From: Nigrospora sphaerica
Taxonomy: Eukaryota > Ascomycota > Sordariomycetes > Amphisphaeriales > Apiosporaceae
Assembly (NCBI GenBank): GCA_018287875.1
Contig: JAGVVL010000001.1
Span: forward strand, 6,076,001 to 6,140,000
Length of the DNA: 64,000 nucleotides
Reading direction: 5' to 3'
Shown here in pieces: positions 11,769 to 22,993 of this stretch. The position numbers and the translations under genes were made by a program. The notes under the pieces are model-generated. The model made no database searches and was not told the origin of the DNA. It worked only from the letters and a program-made list of their open reading frames with translations. Position 1 is the stretch's first letter; each line of letters begins with the position of its first letter.

Positions 11769-12789
11769 TTAGTCCGCCGGCTCCTTGACGGCTTCCTCGG
11801 GCTTCTTCTCCTCCGCTTCCGCCACGCCGTTGGTGGGCTTGGCCTCGTTCTCGACGGGCTTGTCGGCGGCGGGCGCGGCGTCGTCGGCGGCCGGCTTCTC
11901 CTCCTTGGTGGCCTCGGCGGCCGGCGCTTTCTCGGGCGCCGCCGTCTCCTTCGTGGGCGCCGCCGTCTCCTTCGCGGGCGCCGCCGTCTCCTCCTCGGGC
12001 GCCGCCGCGACCGCCGCCGCCGTCGCGCCGCCGTCGGCGACGAGCTGCTTGACGGCGTCGACGGTCGCGGCCGGGCCGCCGGCCTCGGCGAGCAGCACCT
12101 TGCCGGCCTTGTCGACGGCGAAGACGCCGCGCGTCGTGCCCTTGGGCGCCTTTTTGAAGCCGATGGCGCCGATCAGCGTCGCGCCCGGGTCGCAGAGGAG
12201 CGGGTACGGCAGCTTCTGCTTGTCCTTGAACGTCGTGTTGGCCTTGGGCGAGTCCGTGGAGAGGCCGTAGATGGCCAGGCCGCCCTGGGTGAAGGGCTCG
12301 TACTGGTCTCTGAACATGCAGGCCTGGTTGGTGCCTTTTTGGTGGCGGCGGCGGCGGGTTTTGGCAGCCAGGTCAGACTCGCGGGTTCGCGCAAAACTTC
12401 AGGTGGCCCGGGGAGACCACACGGCATTTTTGGGGAGGGGAGAGGAAGGGGGGAGCGTGGAAACTGGAGTAGTGCTTACAACCGGGGGTGGAGGCCTTAG
12501 GGTAGGTGAAGATGACGACGCCCGACTTGCTCTCGTCGACGAGGGCCTTGAGGGTCGTCTTCTTGCCGTCGTTGGTCTCGATCTCGCCGCCGAAGCCGTC
12601 GAGGGCGATGGTCTCGCCGACGACGGGCTTGCCGGCCTTGACAGGCGCGTCGGGCGCCGCCTTCTCGTCCGGCTTGCCCGTGACGGCCTCCTTGACCTTG
12701 GAAACGGCCTTGGCGACCTTGGACGTCTTCTTGGCCGGCGGTTCAGGCGCCGGCGGCGGCGCTTTGCGCTTGCGGAGCTCCACGGGCAT
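11769..12789 (-). CDS. BCP/PrxQ-type peroxiredoxin, probably nuclear (Dot5-like)
   Basis: This 291-residue thiol peroxidase reduces hydroperoxides through a catalytic cysteine. Exons are 12480-12789 and 11769-12334; the intron splits the peroxidatic Cys codon (T|GC). The motif is STPGCTNQAC, giving peroxidatic C104 and, five residues on, C109 in the position of the resolving Cys of bacterial BCP. YPKAS before it and GLSTDSP and LPYPLLCDP after it are further family marks. The N-terminus ELRKRK plus a Lys/Ala/Pro stretch (residues 4-40) looks like a nuclear localisation signal, as in yeast Dot5. The C-terminal 85 residues are an Ala/Glu/Lys/Pro-rich low-complexity tail with three ETAAP repeats, longer than in yeast. 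The acceptor AAAAAG is atypical because it lacks a pyrimidine before AG, yet only it restores the conserved TPGCT motif. Confidence 0.92.
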
Positions 12790-14913
12790 GGCGTGAGGGG
12801 GGAGATGGGGGGATCCGGGTGCGGGCAATGAGGAGCGCAAAGGCGACGGGTGATGACAGGCGCAGGGCGACCGGGCCAGATCAGTACAAGAGCGGGCAGG
12901 AGCCGTTCGGGGGGAACAGATGGATGTAGGTGAAGACGCGGGTGATGAGCTTCGAGGTCGGCTGAAGGTCGCAGGTAAACAGGAGGTTGTCAAGTGACGG
13001 GCCAATGACAGAGCTCCGGCGATGGGAGCTTCCTACGAGCTACAGGGGACCAGGACATGGATGGATGGAGATAGTTATTGCCTAGTACAGATGGGTATGG
13101 GCCGGTGACTTTGAGCCCGGCATTGGCATGGAAACGAGACGAGGGGAGGCCGACAGAGTTGGATGAGGGGGGTGGCACACGAAGGGGAGAAGGGGGGGGG
13201 GAGGGCCTGTCTCCTCCCCTTCGTCTCCCCTCTCCTCCTCCCTCTCCTCCTTCTCCTCCTCCTCCTCTTCCACCGACTGCTTCACCTCTCACCTGGACGC
13301 GGACAAAGGTGCTCGTGTAGATGTAGTTTAGTCTGGGTACGGGGGAGGCGGCTTAGCCACAAGGGACAATCGATGGCTAATAGGACTCGTTGTTCCACGG
13401 GCTGGCGGCCCACCGTCCCTGCACTGTCACGCTCCGCGTGTTTTCTGCCAGTACGCACGAGCAGGTCGCCGGCATGGGATGGACGGCGATGCAGGGCTTT
13501 GAGGACCGGGGACCCCATACCTCGTGCCCTGGAGCTTGGGCGTGCTGCCGCTGACAGAAAGCGGCCAGCGAGCCAAATGGGCCAGCGTCCCGCCGCCCGC
13601 CGCCCGCTCGAGCCATTTTCGAGCATCGGGGGTCGTCCTTTATCGCCTGGGGAGGGGGCAGGTAGGTTGGGAACAAACACGGGTGGGCGGCGCAAGGGCT
13701 CGGTTGGGTTGCGGCGGTTGCGCGGCCACTGGCCATCCACTGTACGAGCGAACACAGGCGCTGGTTGGGGAAAAGCAGCGCTGACCTGGGGGGCTGGCTG
13801 GGCCTGGGCCGGGCCCGGTTCGTGTGGGCTGGGAGTGCCCTCAGTCGGTGTGTGTGTGTGTGGGGGGAGAGGGGGAACGCGAGCAATGAGGCGCATTGCA
13901 GGGCGTCCATGGCGACTCGACGCGGCTCGAGCCGAGGCACTCTGTGCGCTCACTACGCGTCGCGCTCCCCTTCTCTCGCCACGCGGGTAAAGGGGCAAGA
14001 CAACGGCCGGACGGCATGACACAACCTCCATCATCTCTCGTCTGCCGTCTGTCATCGATCCCGTTCGCCTGTCGCACCGTCGGGCTGTCCCCTCCCATCC
14101 ATCCATACCCGTGCTTGCTTGCTCTCCACGTTCCACGTTTGCCCGTTGCTGCTCCACTGTTGGCCGGTGTCCATGAGCTGGCCCTAGGAAACCTCGTCCG
14201 GGTGCCTGGCGCTAGGCTTGGAAGGGCAATCACCCCCACATTCCGCCCGCATCCCTTCGTTCGGTGAGCTTAGGTACCTGTCGATGTAGGTGATACGGGC
14301 ACCTATCTAGCCGCCCGTCCCGCATCCCTTCCCTTCCCTTGACAGCGCCAGCGAGTCGTCGTCTACTTATCCAGCCCGGCCGTTGTTTTTGTTGGTTTCA
14401 TCCAACCCTGCCAACATGCGACGGACGCCCCCCAGCCTGGTCTTGGCCGTCGCCGAATACGCGCGCGTGTGCCGTCGGGGCCGGCTCCCACGTGGTACAC
14501 AATTGCCTGCCGGCAGGGTCAGAATATTCTCACCGTCTCGCTCCCGCTGGCGCTTGCTGCTTCTGTTAGATGTTGCCTCTTGTCCGGCTTTCTTTGCGGG
14601 ACCGCCCTCTATCGAGGCTGCGCACGGAGAAGGTGTCGGCGTCGGCCACGCCGCCTCTTGCCCAGGTAGGTACCTACTTAGCTAATCGGGCATAACAAAG
14701 AGAGCCAGCGCATAGTATAAGTGCATTTCACGATACGAGTTACCTTATCGCGCTTTCGGTACGAGGTCTAGCCGACCATCAGCGGAGCTGGTTGTCAAGT
14801 AAAATATGTATTTCATTATATATCAACCGCCGTGTTCCTCAGATCCATCCACGATGAATTATCCAAGAAGAAAAGGAAATCCGTCACCACGGGGGGGGGG
14901 GGGGGCATTCCGC
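12790..14913. other. Promoter region of the peroxiredoxin gene and 3' flank of the chitinase gene
   Basis: No gene is recognised in these 2.1 kb. A C/T-rich tract lies at about 13205-13290, a TG microsatellite at 13847-13861, and a G run at about 14891-14903 just beyond the chitinase stop codon. Overlapping open frames on both strands at 13163-14157 mirror each other and look like GC-rich chance. Confidence 0.5.
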
Positions 14914-17663
14914 CTAGAGAGCGAGAACGACAGCGAAGAGCGCACCCAGGCTCACCGCCATCTTGGCCGACCCAGCCGTGACCGGCGCCGTCGTGACGGG
15001 GTAGCCCGGGGTGGCCGAGGATGCGGCCGGGCTGTTGCCGCCGTGGCCGCTGCCCTTGGTGGGCGAAGGGATGACGGGGTAGCCGGTGCCGGGGACGGTG
15101 TGGTTGCCCTGGGCCGCCGTCGGGTAGACGGGCACCACCTTCGTCAGCGTCGAGGCGACGGGGTAGTTGGCCACCACGGGGTACGTGGGAACGGCCGGGC
15201 TCTTGGTCGTCTCGGTGCCCGGGGTGGCAGCCGGATAGCTCCCGGCGGGCGCCGAGGGGTAGCCGCTGTTGCCAACATGCTCGCCCTTGCCGCCAGCCGG
15301 GTAGGTGGCAACGGGGACGGGTGCCGACGGAGAGCCGTGGCCACCGTTGCCGCCCGCCGGGTAGGTCGGAATGGCGGATCCCGCCGTGGCCGCCGAGTAG
15401 CTGCCGGCCGGACCCGAAGGGGAGCCGCTTCCACCGTGGCCACCAGCCGGGTACGTAGCGGCAGGGGCTGGGGCCGAAGGGGAGCCCTTCTCGCCAGCCG
15501 GGTAAGTGGGAACGGGGGCGGGGGCCGAAGGGGAACCGTTGCCGCCCTGGCCTCCAGCGGGGTAGGTAGGGACGGGCTCCTCGCTGGTCACGGGGCAGAC
15601 CGTGGTGTAGACAGGGATGACCTCGGTCGTCTTCTCGCCGACGGGGCAGTTGGTCACCGAAGGCGGGCAGGCCGTGACCGTGTGAACCTTGGTAGTGTAG
15701 ACGGTGGAGGTGGTGTACTCGGTAGTGGCGGGGCCCGTCGCCGACGAGGACTGGGGCTGAGACGCGGGGTATGTCAGGGGGACGGGCGAGGTCGCGGAAG
15801 CGCTGGGCTTGGAGGTAGCCGGCGCCGAGGTGGTGCTGGCCGACACGGTGGAGACGGGCACGGAAGCGCTTGACGTCTCCTCCTCGCAATCGTCCTCGGA
15901 GGTCGTGGACGACGAGGCCGGGGCGGACGAGGTCACGGCCGAAGTCGAGGCTTTCGAGGTGATGCTGGCCGACGACGTCGGGACGGGCACGGACGCGCTG
16001 TACGTCTCTTCCTCGCACTCGTCCTCCTCCGTGGTGGAAGAGGAGACGGTGGCCGACGAGGTGACCGACGAGGTCGCCGTCGAAGACGTGGCCGGCGAGG
16101 TGATGGGGGACGAAGCAGAGCTGCTAGTCGTAGCAGGGACCGAGGCGCCGCTGCTCTGGGAGCTGGAAGCGCCCGACGAGGTGCTGGTACCGACCGAGCT
16201 GGTAGTCGAAGACTGGACAGAGCTGCTGGCCGAGGACGGGGCAGAACTGCTGGCCGAGGACTGAATGGAGCTGGTGGTCTGGGCAGAGCTGGTCGAAGAA
16301 ACGGCGGAGCTGGTGGTAGAAGGCACCGAGGAGCTGGTGGAGGCAGCCGAAGTGGTTGTCACGGCGGTGCTGGCAGAGGACGAGGTCGAAATGCTGCTCA
16401 GTGTGCTCGTGGGCACAGCGGACGACGACGTGGTGGTGACGGGGGGCTTGGGGCACAGCAGGATGTTCTCACCACAGGCGCCACCGCACTTCAGGGCGTC
16501 AGCGACCACGTCGTAGAAGGTCTCGCCAGCCTCGCAGTCCTCGTTCTGCGTCGACAGGTAGGCGTCCCAGATCATGACACCGCCAAAGTTGGCGTGCTTC
16601 TTGTACTTGCAGATGAGGTCGGTGGCCGCCTTGGGCTTGAGGTAGCCGCCGGCCGGGGCCGCGGCCTCGCTGCCCGGGAGGCCGACGAAGATCTCGGCGT
16701 TCTTGTTGACCGTCTTGGAGAGCCAGGTGACCCAGGCGTCGTAGTTGAAACCGTTGGAACGGCCGTCGCAGGCCGGGTTGTTGTAGAACTGAATCGAGAT
16801 CTTGTCGAACTGGGCCTCGGCAAGGATGGTGTCCATCTGGAAATACTTGGGGTCGAGGGGGCACTGGGGGGCAGCGGAAAGGATCATCTTCTCCGGGACG
16901 GTCGAGATGAGGTACCGCAGCTTCTGGACCATGGCGACGTAGGGAGCCTGGTCGTCGAACTTGGTCTCGATGTCAAAGTCGAACCCATCAACGCAGAAGG
17001 TCTCCTCCGGGCTGAGATCGAAAGGACGAGGCCCGTGGTATCCCTCCTTGTAAGGGCCGAACATCTCAAACATGTAGTGGGCAAACTCCTCGCCTGCCTC
17101 GACACTGGACAGGGAGTAGTCGCTGAATTCGCTGTACTCGCCACCAATGGACAGCACAATCTTCTTGCCGAGCTTCCTGCACTTCTGGAGGTCCTCCTTG
17201 ATGAAGGAGCATTCGCTCAGCAACTTGGTATCGACTTTACCCTTGGTGTAGACTGCGGCCGCGCAGTGGGCGGCAAAGTTGGTGCCTGGGTAGCCATTTC
17301 CGTGTTCAGGGGAGTTGTTTACGAACGCGACGGTGACGGTGTCGACACTGCTGGACTCGCAGTATTGTCCGAGGGTATCGCCCACACCTGGTTACATCAC
17401 TCCGGGTCAGTATAGGCAGGAGATGATGACTTGTTGAACGGGGAGTTTCTCTCCCGCGGCAGATGGCACCAGCATAAGGTGGACACGGTCCGGATGGGCG
17501 TGAGTGGTCAGGTGCCAGGTTGCTCGTTTAAAAATAAAACGATGAGAACTGAAGACTGCTTACCGTTCTGTCCCCAGTAGGCGTTGACGGGGTAGTCCTT
17601 GTAGTGAGCGAGAGCCGGGCTAGCCGAGACGGCGGCGGCCACCAGAGACTTCTTGAACAGCAT
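14914..17663 (-). CDS. Secreted GH18 class III chitinase with repeat-rich tail and GPI-type C-terminus
   Basis: This 857-residue enzyme hydrolyses beta-1,4 bonds of chitin and probably works at the cell wall. Exons are 17564-17663 and 14914-17387, separated by a GTAAGC intron after codon 34. Residues 1-19 form a signal peptide (MLFKKSLVAAAVSASPALA). The GH18 barrel spans about residues 25-345 and carries the SxGG motif as KIVLSIGGEYSEF and the catalytic motif DGFDFDIE at 167-174, with E174 as proton donor. Then come a Ser/Thr-rich region (about 350-580) with two EEET-SASVPV units, a TVYTTKVHTVTACP block common in fungal wall proteins, and five copies of a TYPAG-type repeat. The last 25 residues end in a hydrophobic segment (MAVSLGALFAVVLAL) after small residues, as expected for GPI attachment. 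The domain plan resembles yeast Cts1 and other wall-linked class III chitinases. Confidence 0.94.
15265..15585 (-). repeat. Tandem protein-coding repeat (TYPAG units) in the chitinase tail
   Basis: Five imperfect units each contain TYPAG followed by Gly/Ser/Pro/Ala residues (for example TYPAGGNGGHGSPSAP). They fall near plus-strand positions 15293, 15352, 15443, 15494 and 15553. Spacing varies between about 50 and 90 bases, so the array has diverged in both length and sequence. Confidence 0.85.
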
Positions 17664-20106
17664 CTTGACCGGTTATTAGGGAATGGATTAATCCGGTATT
17701 ATGTAATACGAGGAAAAGATCGTGAGTTGGCCGAGGCCGAGCGAGTGTGTAATGATCGGGTGGGATCAAGGAGAGGACGCAAACCAAGATGGCTGCAACG
17801 GCTGGCAGAACAGACCGCTTATTGTCAACTTCGACAGATTGCCGCGAGTGTGAAGGGGAAAGAAGGAGAGGAAAGCCGGAGAGGGAGGAGCGGCGGCAAA
17901 GAAATATGAATAGAGGGCATCGTTCTCGCCGCCGCCGCCGCCGCCGCTGCCCAGCCTAGCCGGCCAAATTAGATGCTGTAGGTACAGAGCTTTCACTCTC
18001 ACCCCTACTCTCGCTTCTCGGCCGGCGCAAGTCGCGCCATACCATGCTCAGGCACCGCGGCCGCTACCACAGATCGCTTGCCGGCGAACATCCCGAATGC
18101 GTCCTGCCGGCTCGACGAGCCGCCGCCGCTGGCCACGATGCGGGACCAGGTGTAGTTGGTCCTAGACTCGAACGAGGAAAGCACACACCACCGGACGAAT
18201 AAGGAAAGTCGCTAGCGGTGCCTTATGCAAGGTACGTGGGCCGGCGCAGGGGACGGGGAGCGGATCGCCTTTTTTGATGGGTCTATCACGACCAAAGGGA
18301 CGCTTTGCGACTGGCTGGACCCTTCGCAGTGCAGCCGCTTACCCTCAGCCCAGTTGCCCAGGGGGAGGGGCCCATAAGGAGCGCCAAATGGGCCGAGACC
18401 GTCCTCGGTTGCAACGAGCTGATCGCTTCCAATTTCGCACCGTCAGGGCTGTGATGGATAACCTTGTTCGATGGGGATGGCGAGGGAAGAAGGGAAAAGA
18501 TCATCACCGCCGGGTGACATGTCAGAAGCGCTTCCTGGAGCTCTCGCGGCATCCCGCCTCGGACCTCCTCTACGTGTTTCGGCAGGCACACATCGATCGT
18601 GACGGCGCCCGCCGCGAGGCACGTCTAGCCGTTCCTGGTGCGCTCTTTGCTTTGCCGTCCGGTCTGCTATCCGGGCTCGATCCACAGAGCTGAGGTAGGG
18701 GCAGGATGCCATCCACAGGTAGCCACTATTTCGGAGCCCGTCCGCCCCGGTCTTGTGCATACGTCGAGTTTGTGGCCCGCGAGGTTGCTAGGCTCATTCG
18801 GGCTTTAAAACCTCATCCACGCTCTTGGCCGGGAAACTTCTAGGCAGCCATGCCCCCTCGAGCCCAGATGAGCTAGGATGATGCCAACGGACGGCTCTCG
18901 CCAACTTACGACCATGTTGCTTGTCAGCTTGTCCGCCTGCGCGTATTACTCCCCCAAGGCAGTCCTGTTGGGTGCTTCGTTTTCCTTCTCTTTTTCCGAC
19001 CGGCTCCCCAGTAAACGGTGCGGGGATTGCCGCGAAGGGGATGAATTGTACAACCCTTCGTTGTAGTGAACTCAACGCCAATCTGTCATCACATGAAGCG
19101 GCGCTTGGCCATTGGCGTTGGTTGTTCTATCTGCCCTTCGGAGAAAAGCCATTTGCTAGCGGCTTGGGGGTATCCAGTCTCTGGCCTCTCGACTGGCCAC
19201 TGAGAAGGAGTCGCAATTTGGGAAGTCGGAGATCGTAGCCTAGCTGCTGCCTAGCTAGCCAGAATGGATGGGCAGATGGGCCAGGGCAGATGCGAATGGC
19301 GCCATGTGGTCGGAAGCGAGTTAATAACAGCAGCTCGTGTGTCGCTGCTGTGCCGCTCGCCTGCGATGGGACATCCGTTTTCGGACGCTACATACGCGCA
19401 GGATTCAGGTGGCGGCAAAGAAAATGGAGACGTTGTGGGCGGCGAACACACCTGGACCGTAACTAGGGCGTTTTAGCGACGGCCGATATCCCCGTTCGGC
19501 CCTGTCGCCGGCCAAAACCACCAGCCTGGGAATTGCAGCTTCTCGGGTACCTCTCCGCTTCCCATCATTTCCACCTTACCAAATTGGCCCTATGGTATCG
19601 AGGGCTGTGGATATATGGGAAGAGGGGTACGTGACCCCATTACATATAACTTACGAGTGCGCATGTATTCAACTATGTACTCTTCGCTCTTCCAGCTGCC
19701 AGGCACGATTATAATGACCTGTCACCTGAATAAGTATGTATGTAACCAGCGTAAAGGGAACCCCCGCTGGGTATAGCATCATCTCACGATATTTGTCTGA
19801 CCGCCTGAACCACGTGTGGCGGTCCTGCCCCACTATGAAATGTAATAGGTCATCTAAAGACACCTCTCGCTGTATCAGCCGGGACAATTTATACCACTGT
19901 TTTTATATGCAAGGCATCGGCAACACGCTCTTTCACTCATCCGAAATCTGAAGGCTTGGCCTCATCTGGCCACCCGCAAATGTGGTTGGTGGGTAGGTAA
20001 GTAGGTAGATATGGTCAGATAAGTTTCGTTCTTCTTCTTTCTACGTGTGCCAAAAACGCTTAATTCAAATCCAGATTTCGCTGCTTCCCCGAGAACCTAG
20101 GCATGC
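17664..20106. other. Promoter region of the chitinase gene and 3' flank of the pirin gene
   Basis: No gene is recognised in these 2.4 kb. A GCC trinucleotide run lies at 17928-17947, in the likely promoter or 5' leader of the chitinase gene. The part after about 19600 is more AT-rich and holds GGTAGGTA-type words (around 19991-20009). Confidence 0.55.
17928..17947. repeat. GCC trinucleotide microsatellite upstream of the chitinase gene
   Basis: Seven nearly perfect GCC units lie about 265 bases upstream of the chitinase start codon. Confidence 0.85.
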
Positions 20107-21177
20107 TCACGCGGTATCGAGCACAATCACCTCGGCCTCGGCCTCGCCTACGCTTTCGACCGACAACTTGTCACCAGCCCGGAGGTTTTCGATGAAAGCT
20201 CCGTCTCCCTCGCCGAAGACGTCCTCCCGACCATCGAGCCGGATCTTGGCCTTGCCGTTCTTCGTCATGGGGACGTGAACAAAGACCTTTCTCTTGGGAT
20301 TTTCCGTTGCATTGGCGCCGACGACCCACTCAAACGTCTGCTGGGGGGCAATGATGCCCGCGCCCATCGCAAAGTCGGCGTGGATGGGGATCGTGTTGGG
20401 GATCGTGGGCTCTGCCGCCTTCTCCTGTTCGGCGGTGGCGTCCGGGCCGCCCTTGAGGGGGCTCAGAATGGGCACGAACGCTTTCTTCTTGTCTTCGTCG
20501 GAGAAGTGGCGAGTGTGGTACTTGGGCGGGAGCCCGCGCTTCCAGGGAATGGCCCAGATCTGGAGGAAGTGCACCGTGTCTTTGTGGTGCTCGTTCTGCT
20601 CCGAGTGGGCGATACCGGTGCCGCCGGTGGTGAACTGGACGTCCCCCCGCTTCATGCGGTAAAATTTGTCCGACTGGCCGCCCTCAGAGCCCTTCTGCAG
20701 CATCGAGTCGCGGTGCGTCAACTCGCCCGACAGGATGTAACTGAAGATCTCGAAATTGGCGTGGGGGTGGGTGGGGAAGCCCGAGTTGGCTTTGACACGG
20801 TCCTCGTTGAGCACCCGGAGCGAGCCGAAGTGAGAGAACCGAGGATCGTACCAATCGGCAAAGGAGAAGCTGTGGTACGTGTTCAACCAGCCATGGTCCG
20901 AGTGACCCCTGGTAGCCGACCGATGGGGGAGGACCTTGGCATGTGAGAGAGTCTTGGACATTGTGTTCTTAATGGCGTTCATGGACGGGGTAGCGAGGCC
21001 GATGGATGCAGAAGACACAAGTCCTGCGTCGCTGAGTTCTACCGTTGGCTGAGTCTTGGGCGCAAGTACGTTGATGGAGAGGACGTCCTGCAAGAGAGCT
21101 GCGATGAAGCCCGCGTTATATAAGAGGATGGAGATGGAGACGGCCAAGACAGAAGAGACGAGAACGAGGCACTTCAT
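20107..21177 (-). CDS. Pirin family protein (bicupin) with hydrophobic N-terminal extension
   Basis: This uninterrupted frame encodes 356 residues of the pirin family, metal-binding bicupin proteins whose members act as transcriptional cofactors or quercetinase-like dioxygenases. The N-terminal cupin is clear: HGWLNTYHSFSFADWYDP, FGSLRVLNEDRV, then the metal site THPHANFEIFSYILSGELTH (near residue 137) and GTGIAHSEQNEH. Pirin proper begins with MSKTLSHAKVLPHR at residue 73. Before it lies a hydrophobic stretch (MKCLVLVSSVLAVSISILL) that could be a signal anchor, unusual for a family that is mostly nuclear or cytosolic. Translation may instead start at the ATG of residue 66 or 73, or an upstream intron may be hidden. 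The choice of 21177 rests only on the open frame. It is divergent from ADE4. Confidence 0.88.
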   Translation of the reverse strand: MKCLVLVSSVLAVSISILLYNAGFIAALLQDVLSINVLAPKTQPTVELSDAGLVSSASIGLATPSMNAIKNTMSKTLSHAKVLPHRSATRGHSDHGWLNTYHSFSFADWYDPRFSHFGSLRVLNEDRVKANSGFPTHPHANFEIFSYILSGELTHRDSMLQKGSEGGQSDKFYRMKRGDVQFTTGGTGIAHSEQNEHHKDTVHFLQIWAIPWKRGLPPKYHTRHFSDEDKKKAFVPILSPLKGGPDATAEQEKAAEPTIPNTIPIHADFAMGAGIIAPQQTFEWVVGANATENPKRKVFVHVPMTKNGKAKIRLDGREDVFGEGDGAFIENLRAGDKLSVESVGEAEAEVIVLDTA

Positions 21178-22993
21178 CAAGGCGGGAATGACTGATGATT
21201 GAAAACGTATGACCAAACCAAACTCCCCGAGTATGCAACTCCTTGGAGATTCTATGATGTGTAAACAAGTAGGCAATGTAGGTGGCGCTTACTCAGGACG
21301 CCGTAGATATAACGTGGCATGGCTCTACAGTAAAAGCTGGCGATGACGAAAGGAGGCTAGGGGTTCATGCTTATTCGCGATTAGCGATCGCTTATGCAGA
21401 TTACTTAGCAGAGGATTCCCACTTTCGCGGCCCGGGCTTTTTTGAATGGACGGCCTGACGATGAGGCAGCGTGGGCCCCGCGACATGACCAAGATCCATG
21501 CATGGAGCCCAAGCGCCTGACAAAGAAAAAAAAAAAAAAAAAAAGAACCCCCAACTGCAGTGGCCGGTAGGCCAGCGAGTACACTCCATCTGTGTGAAGC
21601 ACTCATGCTACTGGTGACCTGGGGAGATCCAGAACCCTCGACCGCTCTCTCCGGCGCTTCTTCCGGCTGGCTAACTTGCCTATACCTGCACACACGCACA
21701 GGTTCAGCCTTTCTCTATAGTGGTTATAGTTGTTACAGGTGTCGTGATGTTCAATCCAGTGGCACGTTTCAAAGTTCCGCGGACGCTGGCGGGCCACGCC
21801 TCTCCCTGGCTTCCGCAACCTCCAACTATTGTAAGTACTTGAGGAAACTTGGGTTCTTGGGTAAGTGGGTAAGTACTCAGGTACCCATCTTCCTACTGAC
21901 TTATTAAGATTCGAAGGCGAGCCATACAAGTAGGTATATGCGTGCAGCCCAGCGATTGAAGGATTCCGGGAAGTGCGGGATACGCTCCATCACAAATCAA
22001 GTGGGAGCCCTTGGGGATAAAGTTGCTTTAAAGGCGCGAAATACGTAAGGTATACTACATACACACAGCATGGGCGGGTATGTGATGTTCGTCAATGGGA
22101 ACGCAACCATTCTCTGCCCCTGACGAGCCGGATGTCCATGCCCGGCCTGATTTGCGGGGAAGGGAGGTTTGGCCCAGCCAGCCGGCTCTTTCCATTCACT
22201 TTCCCAGCATCACCCTGCAGGTGGCCAAACGGAACAATCGGGATCTCGTGCAGAGGACAATCCAGCGCATACAGTTTGCTCGACTACACACAGTACAACG
22301 TCCTCGGGCACCATGTGAGTCAGTGGCATTGCTGCCAGAATATCAAGGTCACAATGCTTCGAAAGCCAAGAAAAAGCCTATCCATACGAGGCGGAAACCC
22401 TAAAGAATACCAACGATACCTTTGGGACTTGAGGCGTGGATTCCTGTCTGCAGTCCGTTGGCTCAAATAACTCGCTCACCACCCCCCACTCTTTTCTCCA
22501 ACTTTTACTGCGAAGCGAGTGCTCAGGCTTCCCTGCCAACTATACCTAATCCCAACAGGGACTTCTTAAGCTGGCAACCTAGTTCAAAGGGGTTTAAGAA
22601 ATTTTCTGCGGTCACGATGACGGTCTCACAATGGCGCGTTATTCGTCGGCGGCCACCCTCCTGTTGCCCTCGGGGATAGGTCTTATTTGAGTACCTGAAT
22701 GGCAAGCCCACGAGTCAAATACTCTCGTCCCTTGATATATGGAGCCTTTTGCCTCGCCATATCAGACCCCAACCTTTTACACGCTTTCCCCCCACTTCGA
22801 CACGGTATCGCAGTCAAGATACCTTTCTTTCTGTGCCCCTCTTGCCCCTCCTCCACACGTCCTTATCCTTATCGCCTGCGCTCGAAATTTGGCACCGACT
22901 CGCGAAGTCTCACCACCTTTCGACCGAAACTCTTCCATTTTTTCATCGGAACCTGTCGCAACCTGTCGCAACCCGTCGCAGTCAAGCGAGAAG
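21178..22993. other. Divergent intergenic region between pirin and ADE4
   Basis: This region separates two divergent genes and must hold both promoters. A 19-base A run lies at 21526-21544. Three 10-base copies of ACCTGTCGCA (the third with one change) lie in tandem at 22951-22980, directly before a putative 5' leader intron of ADE4. No coding frame is convincing. Confidence 0.5.

Noticed and set aside
13163..14157. Overlapping open frames on both strands (275 and 291 codons)
   Set aside because: They overlap each other on opposite strands, are Arg/Pro-rich with simple-sequence tracts, and show no domain. They look like GC-rich chance.
15265..15585. CRISPR-like spaced repeats
   Set aside because: The repeats lie in frame inside a coding region of a eukaryote, vary in spacing, and translate to TYPAG units.
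14806..15873. 355-codon + strand frame across the chitinase tail
   Set aside because: It is the complement of the repetitive tail; the translated Arg/Gly repeats are a by-product.
21526..21544. Poly(A) run as a sign of a retrotransposed copy
   Set aside because: No coding remnant or target-site duplication is seen next to the A run; it is a simple homopolymer in a promoter spacer.
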